Below are positions 33,201 through 44,561 of a stretch of 64,000 nucleotides of DNA, piece after piece. Every line of letters starts with the position of its first letter. Position 1 is the stretch's first letter. A model generated the notes under the pieces. The model ran no database searches and was not told the origin of the DNA. It saw only the letters and a list, made by a program, of their open reading frames with translations. The translations under genes and the position numbers were made by a program. The DNA comes from Actinomadura macrotermitis. Its GTDB lineage: Bacteria; Actinomycetota; Actinomycetes; Streptosporangiales; Streptosporangiaceae. The stretch spans positions 1,178,001-1,242,000 of the forward strand of contig NZ_WEGH01000003.1 in assembly GCF_009604375.1 (NCBI RefSeq), read 5' to 3'.

Positions 33201-33596
33201 GGCACCCTGGTGATGAGGGGCGCCGACGCCAACACCGTCGCCTACAGCCCGGACGGCCGGACGATCGCCCTCGGCGGCAACGACCACACGATCCGGCTCC
33301 TGGACGCCGCCACCCGCCGGACGACGGGGGTGCTGCAGGGCCACCGCGGCGAGGTGCTCACCCTGTCCTTCCGCCCGGACGGGCGCGGGCTGCTGGCGGG
33401 CGACTCCAGCGGCGACGTCCGCGAATGGAACCTCGACCCCGGCCGGGCCGTGCCCGAACTGTGCACCGCCCTCAGCAGGGACGCACGGTCCGGCCTGAGC
33501 TCCGGCCTGCCCTACAACCTGGCCGACGGCTGGCAGGAGTTCCTGTCCCGCTTCACGCTGACGGGCACCTGCCACCGGCCGCGGCCAGGTGGGTGA
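30255..33596 (+). CDS. Lon-like (S16) protease domain, transmembrane helix and WD40 repeats
   Basis: 1113 residues. Residues about 40-180 are helical and unrecognised. Residues about 190-385 match the Lon proteolytic domain: GRLELEL, DEDFQEALTAAWKY, then Ser279 in VGASLGAAFA, Thr326 in VTGDV and Lys344 in GGLQAKVDRA. These align with Ser679, Thr704 and Lys722 of E. coli Lon; Thr-Lys spacing (18) is identical and Ser-Thr has a 22-residue insertion. No AAA+ ATPase domain is present. One membrane helix (about 391-411) and a helical linker (SRRLAAQSVGRF...PRDSIALALAAWTAAPTPEARGAL) lead into WD40 repeats from about residue 480 (FSSDGRLLATTGEDRSVRLWD). At least ten FSPDG-type units are visible, enough for about two propellers. 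The start ATG has no good ribosome-binding site. Confidence 0.8.
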   Translation: MAPAGRWAFWSGGKNVSGLDSLHELERRDRNGSVDAENRPREHEVWIELTGGLWWDACRDAARARRDLLGEWTGDPAACWALQRLGEDDPAPPGHGAGAADRALHLARLAAFVTGDGPEDGLLTAMVRSWSQAATLPAGGVPGGLPRAPRYPRVQRVADLLAPMEAGAAGAMVFLQALWLAEGRPPAALQRREIKVLLAPQWPDGTGLVGRLELELMPDGPPGLFPDPRTMGMFTADEDFQEALTAAWKYQTQNRRRVPCVVWRLEIAGYSGRRVVGASLGAAFAVLLRELLGPPQPGTVALSRLAAAGRLLTGLLRHPYPGHAVTGDVTEQGGLERVGGLQAKVDRAAAAKLTVVAPEANEGEVAGENIIWVGTAAQARRRLYRFNRLRSAVVALVLMVAFAATATGQWAAQVERERARDDQDLSRRLAAQSVGRFGASPRDSIALALAAWTAAPTPEARGALLTAHGRLVNDRLQRTGPVSSVAFSSDGRLLATTGEDRSVRLWDMAGRTLAATLPGRRVAFSPDGSMIATGDETRTVRLWNAADAKPLATLTGHPGPITSLAFSPDSRLLASVGGDVRLWRTGDRRLAAAVPVKRATEAVFGKSGLLVVAGGRVELFGTRSLPEVPRLRTLYHATGSPGILISPDGLNMAITGNPLVAETTWLRSAEDESTGVRLAGGPVTAFAPSGDVVALARSAATGGPPITLWSTADGNPLATLGGFGETVESMAFSPDGRTLAIVDLHATVTLIGTGRPRAAAALGAAINAVAYGAGGRIAAAGSGDGTVTWWNPADRAAGAVRVAAHRHGVRAIAISPDGTTMVSAGNDRTAKVWGFAGRRLRATLTAHAEPVVAVAFSPDGRTIVTADASDNAVLWDARTFRRLRVLPHAFGNWSWPLVLSAIAFSPDGHSLIGAGAGGAIDFVDADGHGVYGQFSNPGGFIKRIRDIAVSPDGRTIISADADGGITRWPVGSVYDGGSRTGSGTLVMRGADANTVAYSPDGRTIALGGNDHTIRLLDAATRRTTGVLQGHRGEVLTLSFRPDGRGLLAGDSSGDVREWNLDPGRAVPELCTALSRDARSGLSSGLPYNLADGWQEFLSRFTLTGTCHRPRPGG

Positions 33597-33608
33597 GGCA
33601 CCAAGGGC

Positions 33609-34096
<488 letters not shown>

Positions 34097-34100
<4 letters not shown>

Positions 34101-35278
34101 GCCTTCTCCTTCATGGCGTGGTCCTTCATGGCGGGGCCCCAGCGCAGGTAGTCGGCGGCGTGCCGGGCGCGGGCGCGCACCTCGGCCAGGTCGTCGCCGA
34201 GCGCCGTCACGTGGCCGATCTTGCGGCCGGGACGGACGTCCTTGCCGTAGAAGTGCACCTTGACGGCCGGGTCGTGCGCCATCACGTGCAGGTAGCGCGA
34301 GTACAGGTCCGGGTCGTCGCCGCCGAGCACGTTGGCCATGACGGTGACGGGCGCGGCCGGCTCGGTGGCGCCGAGCGGCAGGTCCAGCACGGCGCGCAGG
34401 TGCTGCTCGAACTGGGAGGTGCGCGCGCCCTCGATCGTCCAGTGGCCCGAGTTGTGCGGGCGCATGGCCAGCTCGTTGACCAGCAGGCCCTGATCGGTGT
34501 CGAACAGCTCGACGGCCAGGAGCCCGGTGACGCCGAGCTCGTCGGCGATCTCCAGGGCGAGGCGCTGCGCCTCGGCGCGCACGTCGTCGGGCAGGTCCGG
34601 GGCGGGGGCGAGGACCTCGACGCAGATGCCGTCCTCCTGGACGGTCTCCACGATCGGGTACGCGGCGCCCTGCCCGTGCGGGGAGCGGGCGACCAGGGCG
34701 GCCAGTTCACGGCGGAACGGCACGAACTCCTCGACCATCAGCTCCAGGCCCGCAAGCTCCTCCAGCAGCGCGCGCGCTGCCGGGTCGCGCGGGTCGACCA
34801 CCCAGACGCCCTTGCCGTCATAGCCGCCCCGGGTGGCCTTCAGCACGACGCGTCCCTCGGCGAAGTCCTGGAGGAACGGGATCGGGTCGGCGGCGGGGAC
34901 GGGCGCGTACCGGGGGCAGGGCGCACCGAACCCGCTGAGGCGGTTGCGCATGACGAGCTTGTCCTGCGCGTGCGCGAGCGCGGGGGCGCCGGGACGGCAC
35001 GGGACACCGGCGGCGGTGACCGCCTCGATGTGCGGCCCGGGCACGTGCTCGTGGTCGAAGGTGACCACGTCGCAGCCCTTGGCGAACGCCAGCAGGTCCT
35101 CCAGGGAGGCGTCGTCGCCGAGCCGGGCGTCGGCGACGACGCGGGCCGCGGAGTCCTCGGCGGTCTTGGCGAGCACCCGCAGCTGCACGCCGAGGGCGAT
35201 CGCGGCCTGCTGGGTCATCCGGGCCAGCTGGCCGCCGCCCGCCATCCCCACAACCGGCATCTGAGCTGGATCTCTCAC
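34097..35278 (-). CDS. purK: 5-(carboxyamino)imidazole ribonucleotide synthase
   Basis: 393 residues, ATP-grasp enzyme making N5-CAIR from AIR, bicarbonate and ATP. The N-terminal PurK domain begins VVGMAGGGQLARMTQQAA; the ATP-grasp core contains VLKATRGGYDGKGVWV, and VNELAMRPHNSGHWTIEG lies in the catalytic centre. The start is taken as GTG 35278, 7 nt after TAACCT, giving a leaderless mRNA; ATG 35260 also fits the family but has no ribosome-binding site. Coupled to purE. Confidence 0.94.
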
Positions 35279-35534
35279 GTGCAGAAGGTTAGCGGCCGGG
35301 CGGAGGTGAACGGATACCGGCGTCGCCGCGTCCAACCGGTGTGCGCCCGGCCGCTCTGAGGAGGGAGGGAACACCGCGGGTACCGTGGGACGTTCATGTT
35401 CCGGCGCCGGGCACGCCTCGTGCGTCTATCCTCGTCGTACCTCCGCACCACCCCGCGGGCGTTCGCCGCGGGTCACCCACCTGGAAACGCACCCGCGCCC
35501 TGCCCGCCGGTGCCCGGAAGGACGGTTCTCCTTC
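35279..35534. other. Intergenic region between purK and gtrA
   Basis: Holds the TAACCT -10 of purK near its left edge (35286-35291) and the gtrA leader with GGAAGGA about 12 nt before its GTG. No other gene or structure is evident. Confidence 0.5.
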
Positions 35535-36092
35535 GTGAGCCTGGTCGCCAATCTCTACCGGCGGTTCGCGCACATCGTGCACGAGCTCGTGAAGTTCGGC
35601 AGCGTCGGCGCGATCGCCTTCGTCATCACGCTGGCCACCGGCAACGTGCTGCACGTCGGCCTCGGGCTGGGCGAGCTGACCTCCACCGGCATCGCGACGG
35701 TGATCGCGGCCACCTTCGCCTACCTGGCCAACCGCTTCTGGACGTTCCGGCACCGCGACCAGACCGGCCTCGGCCGCGAGTACGTGCTGTTCTTCGCGCT
35801 GAACGGCGTCGGCCTGGTGATCACCTGGCTGTTCCAGGGCGTCACCAAGTTCGGCCTGGACCTGCGCGGCCCGATCGCCTACAACGTGTCGCTGATCCTC
35901 GGCACCGCCGTGGCCACCCTGTTCCGCTACTGGTCGTACAAGAAGTGGGTGTTCCTGCCCTCCGACGCCCCGGCCGTCGACCCCGCCTCGGGACTGCCCG
36001 AGGGCGAGGGCCACCACCCGCGGGGCGCCCGCCCCCAGCAGGCCGAGGGGGCCGGCGGCTACGCCGAGTTCACCCGCTCCCCCGGCTCCTGA
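35535..36092 (+). CDS. GtrA family membrane protein
   Basis: 185 residues with four membrane helices (about 16-36, 42-62, 81-100, 110-132). The conserved GtrA features are FVKFG-type opening (HELVKFGSVGAIAF), FAYLANRFWTFRH and FRYWSYKKWVF. These flippase-like proteins move lipid-linked sugars for cell-wall polysaccharides. A long hydrophilic tail (about 140-185) ends in the tandem 15-bp repeat DNA. GTG 35535 is the best start. The neighbours purEK and the two-component system are the usual actinomycete company. Confidence 0.88.
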   Translation: MSLVANLYRRFAHIVHELVKFGSVGAIAFVITLATGNVLHVGLGLGELTSTGIATVIAATFAYLANRFWTFRHRDQTGLGREYVLFFALNGVGLVITWLFQGVTKFGLDLRGPIAYNVSLILGTAVATLFRYWSYKKWVFLPSDAPAVDPASGLPEGEGHHPRGARPQQAEGAGGYAEFTRSPGS

Positions 36093-36158
36093 ACCACCGG
36101 CTCCTGAACCGGCGGCTCCTTGACCACGGGCTCCTGAACCACGGGCTCTTGGACCACG
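36084..36158. repeat. Five tandem 15-bp repeats spanning the gtrA stop codon
   Basis: Units begin at 36084, 36099, 36114, 36129 and 36144: GGCTCCTGAACCACC, GGCTCCTGAACCGGC, GGCTCCTTGACCACG, GGCTCCTGAACCACG, GGCTCTTGGACCACG. The first holds the gtrA TGA. The array ends 5 bp before the convergent histidine kinase stop. Confidence 0.9.
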
Positions 36159-36162
36159 GGCC

Positions 36163-37440
36163 TCAGGTCGGCCCGATGACGACGCGCTCCTCGGCCAGCC
36201 GCGCCTCGGTGGCCGGCCGCAGGAACACCCCGAACACCGCGGGCCGCGAGCCGATCAGCTCCAGCCGGCCGCCGTCGACGGCGGCCAGCGACCGGGCCAG
36301 GTAGAGCCCGAGCCCGGTGCCGTTGCCGCTGGACACGCTGCGCTCGAAGATGCGCGGCTCCAGCTCGGCCGGGATCCCGGCGCCCTGGTCGCCGACCTCC
36401 ACCACGACCGAGCCCGCGCCGGGCTTGGTGTTGATGGTGACGGTGCCGCCGCCGTGCACCAGCGAGTTGTCCAGCAGCGTGGCGATGATCTGGGACAGGC
36501 CCTCGGGGTTGGCGACGCCGGCCAGGCCGCGCTCGCCGGTCAGCTCGATCTCCCGGCCGTCGCGGCGGAAGATCGGCCGCCACTCCTCCACCTGCTGGGT
36601 GATGATCTGGTCGATGGGCGCCGCCACCGCGGCGCCGGTGCGGTCGTGCTTGGCGCGGGCCAGCAGCTGCTCGACGACCGCGACGAGCCGCTCGGTCTGC
36701 GCGATGGCCGCCGCGCCCTCCTCGCGGACGACGTCGGGGTACTCGGCCGCCTCGATCATCTCCTCCAGCCGCATGGACAGCGCGGTGAGCGGCGTGCGCA
36801 GCTGGTGGCTGGCGTCGGAGGCGAACTCGCGGCTGGCGGCCAGCAGGTCGGCGATGCGCACGGCGCTGCGGTCCAGCACCTCGGCGACCCGGTCGACCTC
36901 GGCGATGCCGTAGCGGCGGCGGCGGGGCCGGGCGTTGCCGGTGCCGAGCCGGTCGGCGGTCTCGGCGAGGTCGATCAGCGGCAGCGTCAGCTTGCGCGCC
37001 TGGAACATGGCGAGGCCGACGGTGACCGCGACGCCGAGCAGCGCCAGGCTGCCGATCAGCAGCAGCTGCCGCAGCGCCTCGTCCTGGACGCCGGCCGCGG
37101 GCCGCGCCACCTCGACGCGCACCCGGTTGGCGGTGCCGCCGGCGGTGAGCAGCGCGGCGCCCGGCCGCGGCCGCGGGCCGGCCGTCACCCGCCGGCCGTC
37201 CGGCAAGGTAATGGAGATGTAGCGGCCGGGATAGGCCTGGGCGATCTTGCCCGGGTCGACCTGGGCCCGCGACTGCAGGTCCAGTGCGACGCCGCCGAGG
37301 ATGGAGGCGGCCTCGCGACCCAGCGACTGGCGCGCCTCCTCGTAGATGAGCTTGTGCGTCGCATAGGCGAGGGGCACGCCCAGCAGCAGTATCGCCACGA
37401 CCGCCACCGCGAGCGTCGACAACAGCAGTCGGCGCCTCAT
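36163..37440 (-). CDS. Sensor histidine kinase (OmpR-partner type)
   Basis: 425 residues. Two membrane helices (about 7-27 and 124-146) enclose a ~95-residue sensor domain, followed by HAMP (about 147-200). The H-box ASDASHQLRTPLTAL carries His212; then N-box (TLLDNSLVHGGG), G1 (DQGAGIPAEL) and G2 (GTGLGLYLARSL). The phospho-acceptor response regulator lies just upstream on the same strand. The signal is unknown; the GtrA neighbour hints at cell-envelope control. Confidence 0.93.
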   Translation of the reverse strand: MRRRLLLSTLAVAVVAILLLGVPLAYATHKLIYEEARQSLGREAASILGGVALDLQSRAQVDPGKIAQAYPGRYISITLPDGRRVTAGPRPRPGAALLTAGGTANRVRVEVARPAAGVQDEALRQLLLIGSLALLGVAVTVGLAMFQARKLTLPLIDLAETADRLGTGNARPRRRRYGIAEVDRVAEVLDRSAVRIADLLAASREFASDASHQLRTPLTALSMRLEEMIEAAEYPDVVREEGAAAIAQTERLVAVVEQLLARAKHDRTGAAVAAPIDQIITQQVEEWRPIFRRDGREIELTGERGLAGVANPEGLSQIIATLLDNSLVHGGGTVTINTKPGAGSVVVEVGDQGAGIPAELEPRIFERSVSSGNGTGLGLYLARSLAAVDGGRLELIGSRPAVFGVFLRPATEARLAEERVVIGPT

Positions 37441-37536
37441 CAGGGCTCCTTAGGGATACGGCGCCACGACCATGGCGGACTCGCCGGAGGGCCTCTCGGG
37501 GGCCCGCCGGCGGCCGCCGGGCCGTGGCGGACGGGG

Positions 37537-38208
37537 CTAGTCGCCGCGTTCGAACCGGAAGCCGACGCCCCGCACCGTGGTGATGTAGCGGGGACTGCCG
37601 GCGTCGTCGCCGAGCTTGCGGCGCAGCCAGGAAATGTGCATGTCGAGCGTCTTGGTGGAGCCCCACCAGTTGGTGTCCCACACCTCGCGCATGATCTGTT
37701 CGCGGGTCACCACCTTGCCCGCGTCGCGTACCAGCACGCGCAGCAGGTCGAACTCCTTGGTGGTCAGCTGGAGCTCCTGGTCGCCCATCCAGGCGCGGCG
37801 CGACTCGGCGTCGATCCGCACCCCCTGGACGATCGGGGTCTCGGTGCTGCCGCGGCGCAGCAGCGCCCGGACCCGGGCCAGCAGCTCGGCCAGCCGGAAC
37901 GGCTTGGTGACGTAGTCGTCGGCGCCCGCGTCGAGCCCGACGACGGTGTCCACCTCGTCGGCGCGCGCGGTCAGGATGAGGATCGGCACCCCGTGCCCCT
38001 CGGCACGGACCCGGCGCGCCACCTCGAGCCCGTCGAGCTCGGGCAGTCCGAGATCGAGGACGATGAGATCAACGCCGCCTCCGAGCGCCCGCTCCAGCGC
38101 CTGCGGACCGTCCGGGCTGACTTCGACGGTGTACCCCTCGCGCCGCAGCGCACGGGCGAGAGGCTCGGAGATGGACGTGTCGTCCTCGGCGAGCAGTACT
38201 GAGGTCAT
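37537..38208 (-). CDS. OmpR-family response regulator
   Basis: 223 residues. Receiver domain (1-118) with acidic pocket EDD (8-10), phosphorylation site Asp52 (VLDLGLP) and Lys in YVTKPF. The C-terminal winged-helix domain contains LTTKEFDLLRVLV and SWLRRKLGDD. It is upstream of its histidine kinase in one operon. ATG 38208 lies 6 nt after TACGAT with no ribosome-binding site (leaderless). The extended reading to 38292 is not needed. Confidence 0.94.
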   Translation of the reverse strand: MTSVLLAEDDTSISEPLARALRREGYTVEVSPDGPQALERALGGGVDLIVLDLGLPELDGLEVARRVRAEGHGVPILILTARADEVDTVVGLDAGADDYVTKPFRLAELLARVRALLRRGSTETPIVQGVRIDAESRRAWMGDQELQLTTKEFDLLRVLVRDAGKVVTREQIMREVWDTNWWGSTKTLDMHISWLRRKLGDDAGSPRYITTVRGVGFRFERGD

Positions 38209-38278
38209 GAACCGATCGTATGACCAATCATGAACGTTTCCTGGCACCCGTCGCGCTCTTGACCTGCGATTTGCAACT

Positions 38279-38310
38279 CGGTGTACATCCACGAATACGC
38301 ATGTACACCG
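38279..38310. promoter_or_regulatory. Inverted repeat upstream of the response-regulator operon
   Basis: CGGTGTACAT and ATGTACACCG, perfect 10-bp arms with a 12-bp spacer (22 bp centre to centre, two turns), about 71-102 bp upstream of the regulator start. A candidate site for the regulator itself or another dimeric factor. Confidence 0.55.
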
Positions 38311-38338
38311 ATGAAGCCGGAAATAACGGCCCGCAGTA

Positions 38339-38374
38339 TCCGCCCGGCGGCGCGCCTTTTCCGCGCCGGGCGGA
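38339..38374 (-). terminator. Possible terminator after treZ
   Basis: Stem TCCGCCCGGCG / CGCCGGGCGGA with a loop that contains a CCTTTTCC stretch, just past the treZ stop at 38393 on the minus strand. GC-rich, no T-run. Confidence 0.45.
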
Positions 38375-38392
38375 ATCGGGGCGAAGCCGCCG

Positions 38393-40120
38393 TCAGGCCA
38401 GTACCGCGGCCGACGAACCGGCCAGATTGAGACGGCCGTCCACCAGGTGGACGAGCGGGTCGGCGGCGAGCCGGAGCGACACGCCGTCGGGCACCGGGAC
38501 CAGCACGGACTCGTGCCCGAGGTTCACCGCCACCGTCACCCGCCCGCGCCGCATCGTGAGCCACCGGTCGCCGGTTTCGACCCGGGTGCGGTCCAGCCGC
38601 GGATCGGTCAGCTCGGGCCATTCGCGGCGCAGCGCGATCAGCGCGCGGTGCCAGGCGAGCAGGTCGCGATGCGGTGCTTTATCCAGCTCGCCCCAGTCCA
38701 GAATGGAACGGCGGAAGGTGTCGGGATCCTGCGGATCGGGAACGTCGCCCTTCCAGCCGTGCCGGGCGAACTCGCGGCGGCGCCCCTCACTGACGGCACG
38801 GGCGAGATCGGGATCCTGGTGGTCGGTGAAATAGCACCACGGCGTCCCGGCGGCCCATTCCTCTCCCATGAACAACATCGGGGTGAACGGGCCGAGGAGG
38901 AGGAGAGCCGCCCCCGCTTTGAGCATCCCTGGGGACAACGCGGACGCGATCCGGTCCCCCGACGCCCGGTTGCCGACCTGGTCATGGTCCTGCAGGAACG
39001 TCACGAAGCGCGATCCGGGGACGCGCCGCACGTCCACCGGCCGCCCGTGCCGGCGGCCCCGGTAGGACGACATCGTCCCGTCGTGGACGAACACCTTCGT
39101 CAGCGCCTTGGCCAGGGTCCGCATGGAGCCGAAATCGCAGTAGTAGCCCTGCCGCTCGCCGGTGAGGGCCGCGTGCAGGGCGTGGTGGAAGTCGTCGCTC
39201 CACTGCGCGTCCAGGCCGTAGCCGCCCGCCTCGCGGGAGGTGACCAGGCGGGCGTCGTTCAGGTCGGACTCGGCGATCAGGAACAGGGGGCGGCCGAGGT
39301 GCGCCGACAGGGCGTCCACCGCCTCCGACATCGCCTCCAGGACGTGCGTCGCGCCGTGGTCGTTGATCGCGTGCACGGCGTCCAGCCGCAGGCCGTCCAC
39401 GTGGTAGTCGCGCAGCCACATCAGCGCATTGTCGATCACGAAGGCGCGGACCTCGTCCGAGCCGACCTGGTCGAAGTTGACCGCCTGCCCCCACGGCGTG
39501 GAGTAGGCGTCGGTGAAGTACGGGCCGTAGGAGGCGAGGCGGTTGCCGTCCGGGCCGAGGTGGTTGTAGACGACGTCCAGGACGACCGCGAGGCCGCGCC
39601 CGTGCGCGGCGTCGACGAAGCGCTTCAGGCCGTCGGGGCCGCCGTAGGGCTCGTGCGGCGCCCACAGGTGCACGCCGTCGTAGCCCCAGCCGTGCCGCCC
39701 CGGGAACGCCGCGACGGGCAGGATCTCGACCGCGTCGACGCCGAGGGACACCAGGTGGTCCAGCCGCTCGATCGCGGCGTCGAAGGTGCCTTCGGGCGTG
39801 AAGGTGCCGATGTGCAGTTCGTACAGGACACTCCCGGGAAGAGGCCGCCCGCGCCAGTCATCGTCGGTCCAGGCGAACCGGTCGTGCGCGTAGACGCGGC
39901 TGCGCCCGTGCACGCCCGCCGGCTGCCAGGGCGAGCGCGGGTCGGGCAGCGTCTCGCCGCCGTCGAGCACGTAGCCGTAGTCGGTGCCGTGGCCGGCGCC
40001 GGGGATCTCGGCCTCCCACCAGCCGGGGCGCTCCGCCCGCTTCATCGGGCAGCGCTCCGCTCCCGCGGCGTCGACCTCGACGCGCTCGGCCTCCGGCGCC
40101 CACACCTCGAACCTGGTCAT
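38393..40120 (-). CDS. treZ: Malto-oligosyltrehalose trehalohydrolase
   Basis: 575 residues, GH13. It releases trehalose from maltooligosyltrehalose. An N-terminal CBM48-like domain (about 1-95; FEVWAPEAERVEVDA) precedes the (beta/alpha)8 barrel with VVLDVVYNHLGPDGN, DGLRLDAVHAI (nucleophile Asp) and LIAESDLND (acid/base Glu), then DHDQVGNR. Its ATG overlaps the treY stop by 4 bp; last gene of the glgX-treY-treZ operon. Confidence 0.95.
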   Translation of the reverse strand: MTRFEVWAPEAERVEVDAAGAERCPMKRAERPGWWEAEIPGAGHGTDYGYVLDGGETLPDPRSPWQPAGVHGRSRVYAHDRFAWTDDDWRGRPLPGSVLYELHIGTFTPEGTFDAAIERLDHLVSLGVDAVEILPVAAFPGRHGWGYDGVHLWAPHEPYGGPDGLKRFVDAAHGRGLAVVLDVVYNHLGPDGNRLASYGPYFTDAYSTPWGQAVNFDQVGSDEVRAFVIDNALMWLRDYHVDGLRLDAVHAINDHGATHVLEAMSEAVDALSAHLGRPLFLIAESDLNDARLVTSREAGGYGLDAQWSDDFHHALHAALTGERQGYYCDFGSMRTLAKALTKVFVHDGTMSSYRGRRHGRPVDVRRVPGSRFVTFLQDHDQVGNRASGDRIASALSPGMLKAGAALLLLGPFTPMLFMGEEWAAGTPWCYFTDHQDPDLARAVSEGRRREFARHGWKGDVPDPQDPDTFRRSILDWGELDKAPHRDLLAWHRALIALRREWPELTDPRLDRTRVETGDRWLTMRRGRVTVAVNLGHESVLVPVPDGVSLRLAADPLVHLVDGRLNLAGSSAAVLA

Positions 40121-42331
40121 CGCGTTTCCTCGGTTTCTTCCGGGACGAGCAGGGCGACCGGCAGCGTCGAGAGGATCTCGCCGAGGGACCCGTCCTCGTG
40201 GACGACGCCGGTCAGCACGTCCCGCCAGGCGTGCTCTCCGTCAAGCTCCAATGAGGTGCCGTCCCAGCCGCCGCGCTCCGCCAGCCCGGCGGGCAGCCGG
40301 GTCGCGACGGTGACCGCGTCACCGCGCCGGAACGCCACCGCGTGCCCGGCGGCCGGGCCGCGCGCGGCGACCGGCGTGTAGCCGCCGTCCGGCCCGAACC
40401 ACTCGGGATGGGCGCGGCGCAGCCGCAGCGCCCGCGAGGTGACCAGCAGCTTCTCGTCGTCCAGGTCCTGCGGCTCGCGGCCGCTGTCCAGGCGGGTGAG
40501 GCGGGCGCGGCGGCGGCCGTAGTCGACGATCCGCCGGTTGTCGGGGTCGACCAGCGACAGGCCGGTCAGTTCGCAGCCCTGGTAGACATCCGGGACGCCC
40601 GGCATGGTGAGCTGGACGAGTTTCTGGCCGAGCATGACCGCGCGCGCGTACGGCGCGATCAGCGCGCCGAAGCCCTCGATCTCCGCGACCAGCCCGGTCT
40701 CCTGCAGCACGCGGGACGCGAAGTCGAGCACGGCCCGCTCGTAGTCGGCGTTCTGGTCGATCCAGGAGGTGCTGGTCTTGGCCTCGCGCATCGCCTTGAC
40801 CAGGAACTCCCGCAGCCGGCCCTCGCTGATCGGCCAGGCGCCGACGAGGGTCTGCCAGAACAGGTACTCCAGGTCGGGTTCGAGCGGGGAGCCCTCCGGC
40901 CACCACGACGTCCAGCGCCGCACCGCCTCGGTCCAGGGGCCCGGCAGCTCGGCCAGCACCGCGAGGCGGGCGCGGACGTCCTCCTGGCGCTTGGTGTCGT
41001 GGGTGGACAGCGTCGTCATGGCGGCGGGCCAGTCGCGCAGCATCCGCTCGCAGTAGGCGTGGAAGTCCTGCGGGCTGACCGCGAACCGCTCGGGATCGCC
41101 GCCGACCTCGTTCAGCGCCGCCATGCGGTTCCAGCGGTAGAAGGCGGTGTCCTCCACGCCCTTGGCGGCGAGCGGGGCGGCGGTTTGCTGGAAGCGGACC
41201 ACGAATTCGGGCGTCGCGTCGTCCAAGCCGAGGGCGAGACGAACGAGCGCGTCCAGTTCCGGGTGCGCCTCTTCAGGCAGCCGCGCGCGCGCTCGGCGGG
41301 CCGCCTCGTCCAGGATCTTGACCGCCTCGGCGGAAGGCTCCTCCCCCGGCACCACATACGCCCGGTAGACGGGCATGGCCGCGAGGAGCTCGATCAGCAC
41401 GCGCTCCTGGTTCGGGGTCTCCCCCTGGAACGAGCGCAGGACGCGCAGCAGGCGGTCGGTCTCGGGACGCAGCGCGTTCTCGGCGGCGTAGCGGCGCGCG
41501 GTGTACTCGACCTCCCCGAAGTCGGGCGGGCCGCCGGTGAGCGCGACGTAGGCGTCGGTGAGCGGCCCCTCGCCGGCCGGGTCGGCGAACAGGCCGCCGA
41601 CCATGCCGAGCGCGTCATAGCCGGTCGTGCCGGCGCACCGCCAGTCCGCCGGCAGCGCCTCCTCCCCCGTGGTGATCTTCTCGACGAGCACCCAGGCGGG
41701 CGGCAGCGCGGCCAGGTAGCCGCGCGGATCGGTCAGGCCGTCGGGATGGTCGATGCGCAGGCCGTCGACCAGCCCCTCCTCCAGCAGCGCGAACAGCACG
41801 GCGTGCGTGCGCTCGAACACCTCCGGATCCTCCTGGCGCAGCCCGATCAGGCCGGAGATGTCGAAGAAGCGGCGGTAGTTCGGCTCGCCCTGGCCGGGCA
41901 GGACGATCTTGCCGCCGCCCGCGTCCCAGTCGACGTCGAACCAGGGGGCGTACGGCGATTGCGGGCCGTCCGCCAGGACGCCCTCCAGGGGGCGGTTCAG
42001 CTCGGGCGGGTCCGGGATCGCCATGTGGTTCGGCACCACGTCCAGCAGCACCTTCAGCCCGGCCGCGTGGAACTTGGCCGCCATCGCGCGGAACGCGTCG
42101 GGCCCGCCGAGCTCGGCCGACAGCCGGTCGTGGTCGACGACGTCGTAGCCGTGCGTCGAGTCCGGCGCGGCCTGCAGGACCGGCGACAGGTAGACGTGCG
42201 ACACGCCGAGCGCCGCCAGATAGGGCGCCAGCGCGCCGGCCTCGCGGAACCCGAAGTGCGCGAGACCCGAGGGGCCGCGCAGCTGCAGGCGGTAGGTGCC
42301 GGCGGGATATCCGGAAGTCTCGTCGCGGAGG

Positions 42332-42339
<8 letters not shown>
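40117..42339 (-). CDS. treY: Maltooligosyltrehalose synthase
   Basis: 740 residues. Converts the reducing end of maltodextrin to a trehalose unit. The TreY opening YRLQLRGPSGLAHFGFREAG, VSHVYLSPVLQA, VLLDVVPNHMA and DGLRIDHPDGL (nucleophile) are present, with the TreY-specific middle insert and STHDTKRQEDVRARL. Together with TreZ it makes trehalose from glycogen debranched by GlgX. It overlaps glgX by 8 bp. Confidence 0.96.
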
Positions 42340-44461
<2,122 letters not shown>

Positions 44462-44561
44462 AGTGCGATTCCTTCCCGTTGCCGCGAGAGTTTTGCTTCC
44501 CCGTGAGGGGTCGCTCACACCGCCCGGACACCACTGGCCAGATCGGACATCGTCGGTTACC

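Noticed and set aside
30246..33575. 1109-codon minus-strand frame opposite the Lon-WD40 gene
   Set aside because: Gly/Arg/Ala-rich shadow frame without any domain; the plus strand has clear S16 and WD40 motifs.
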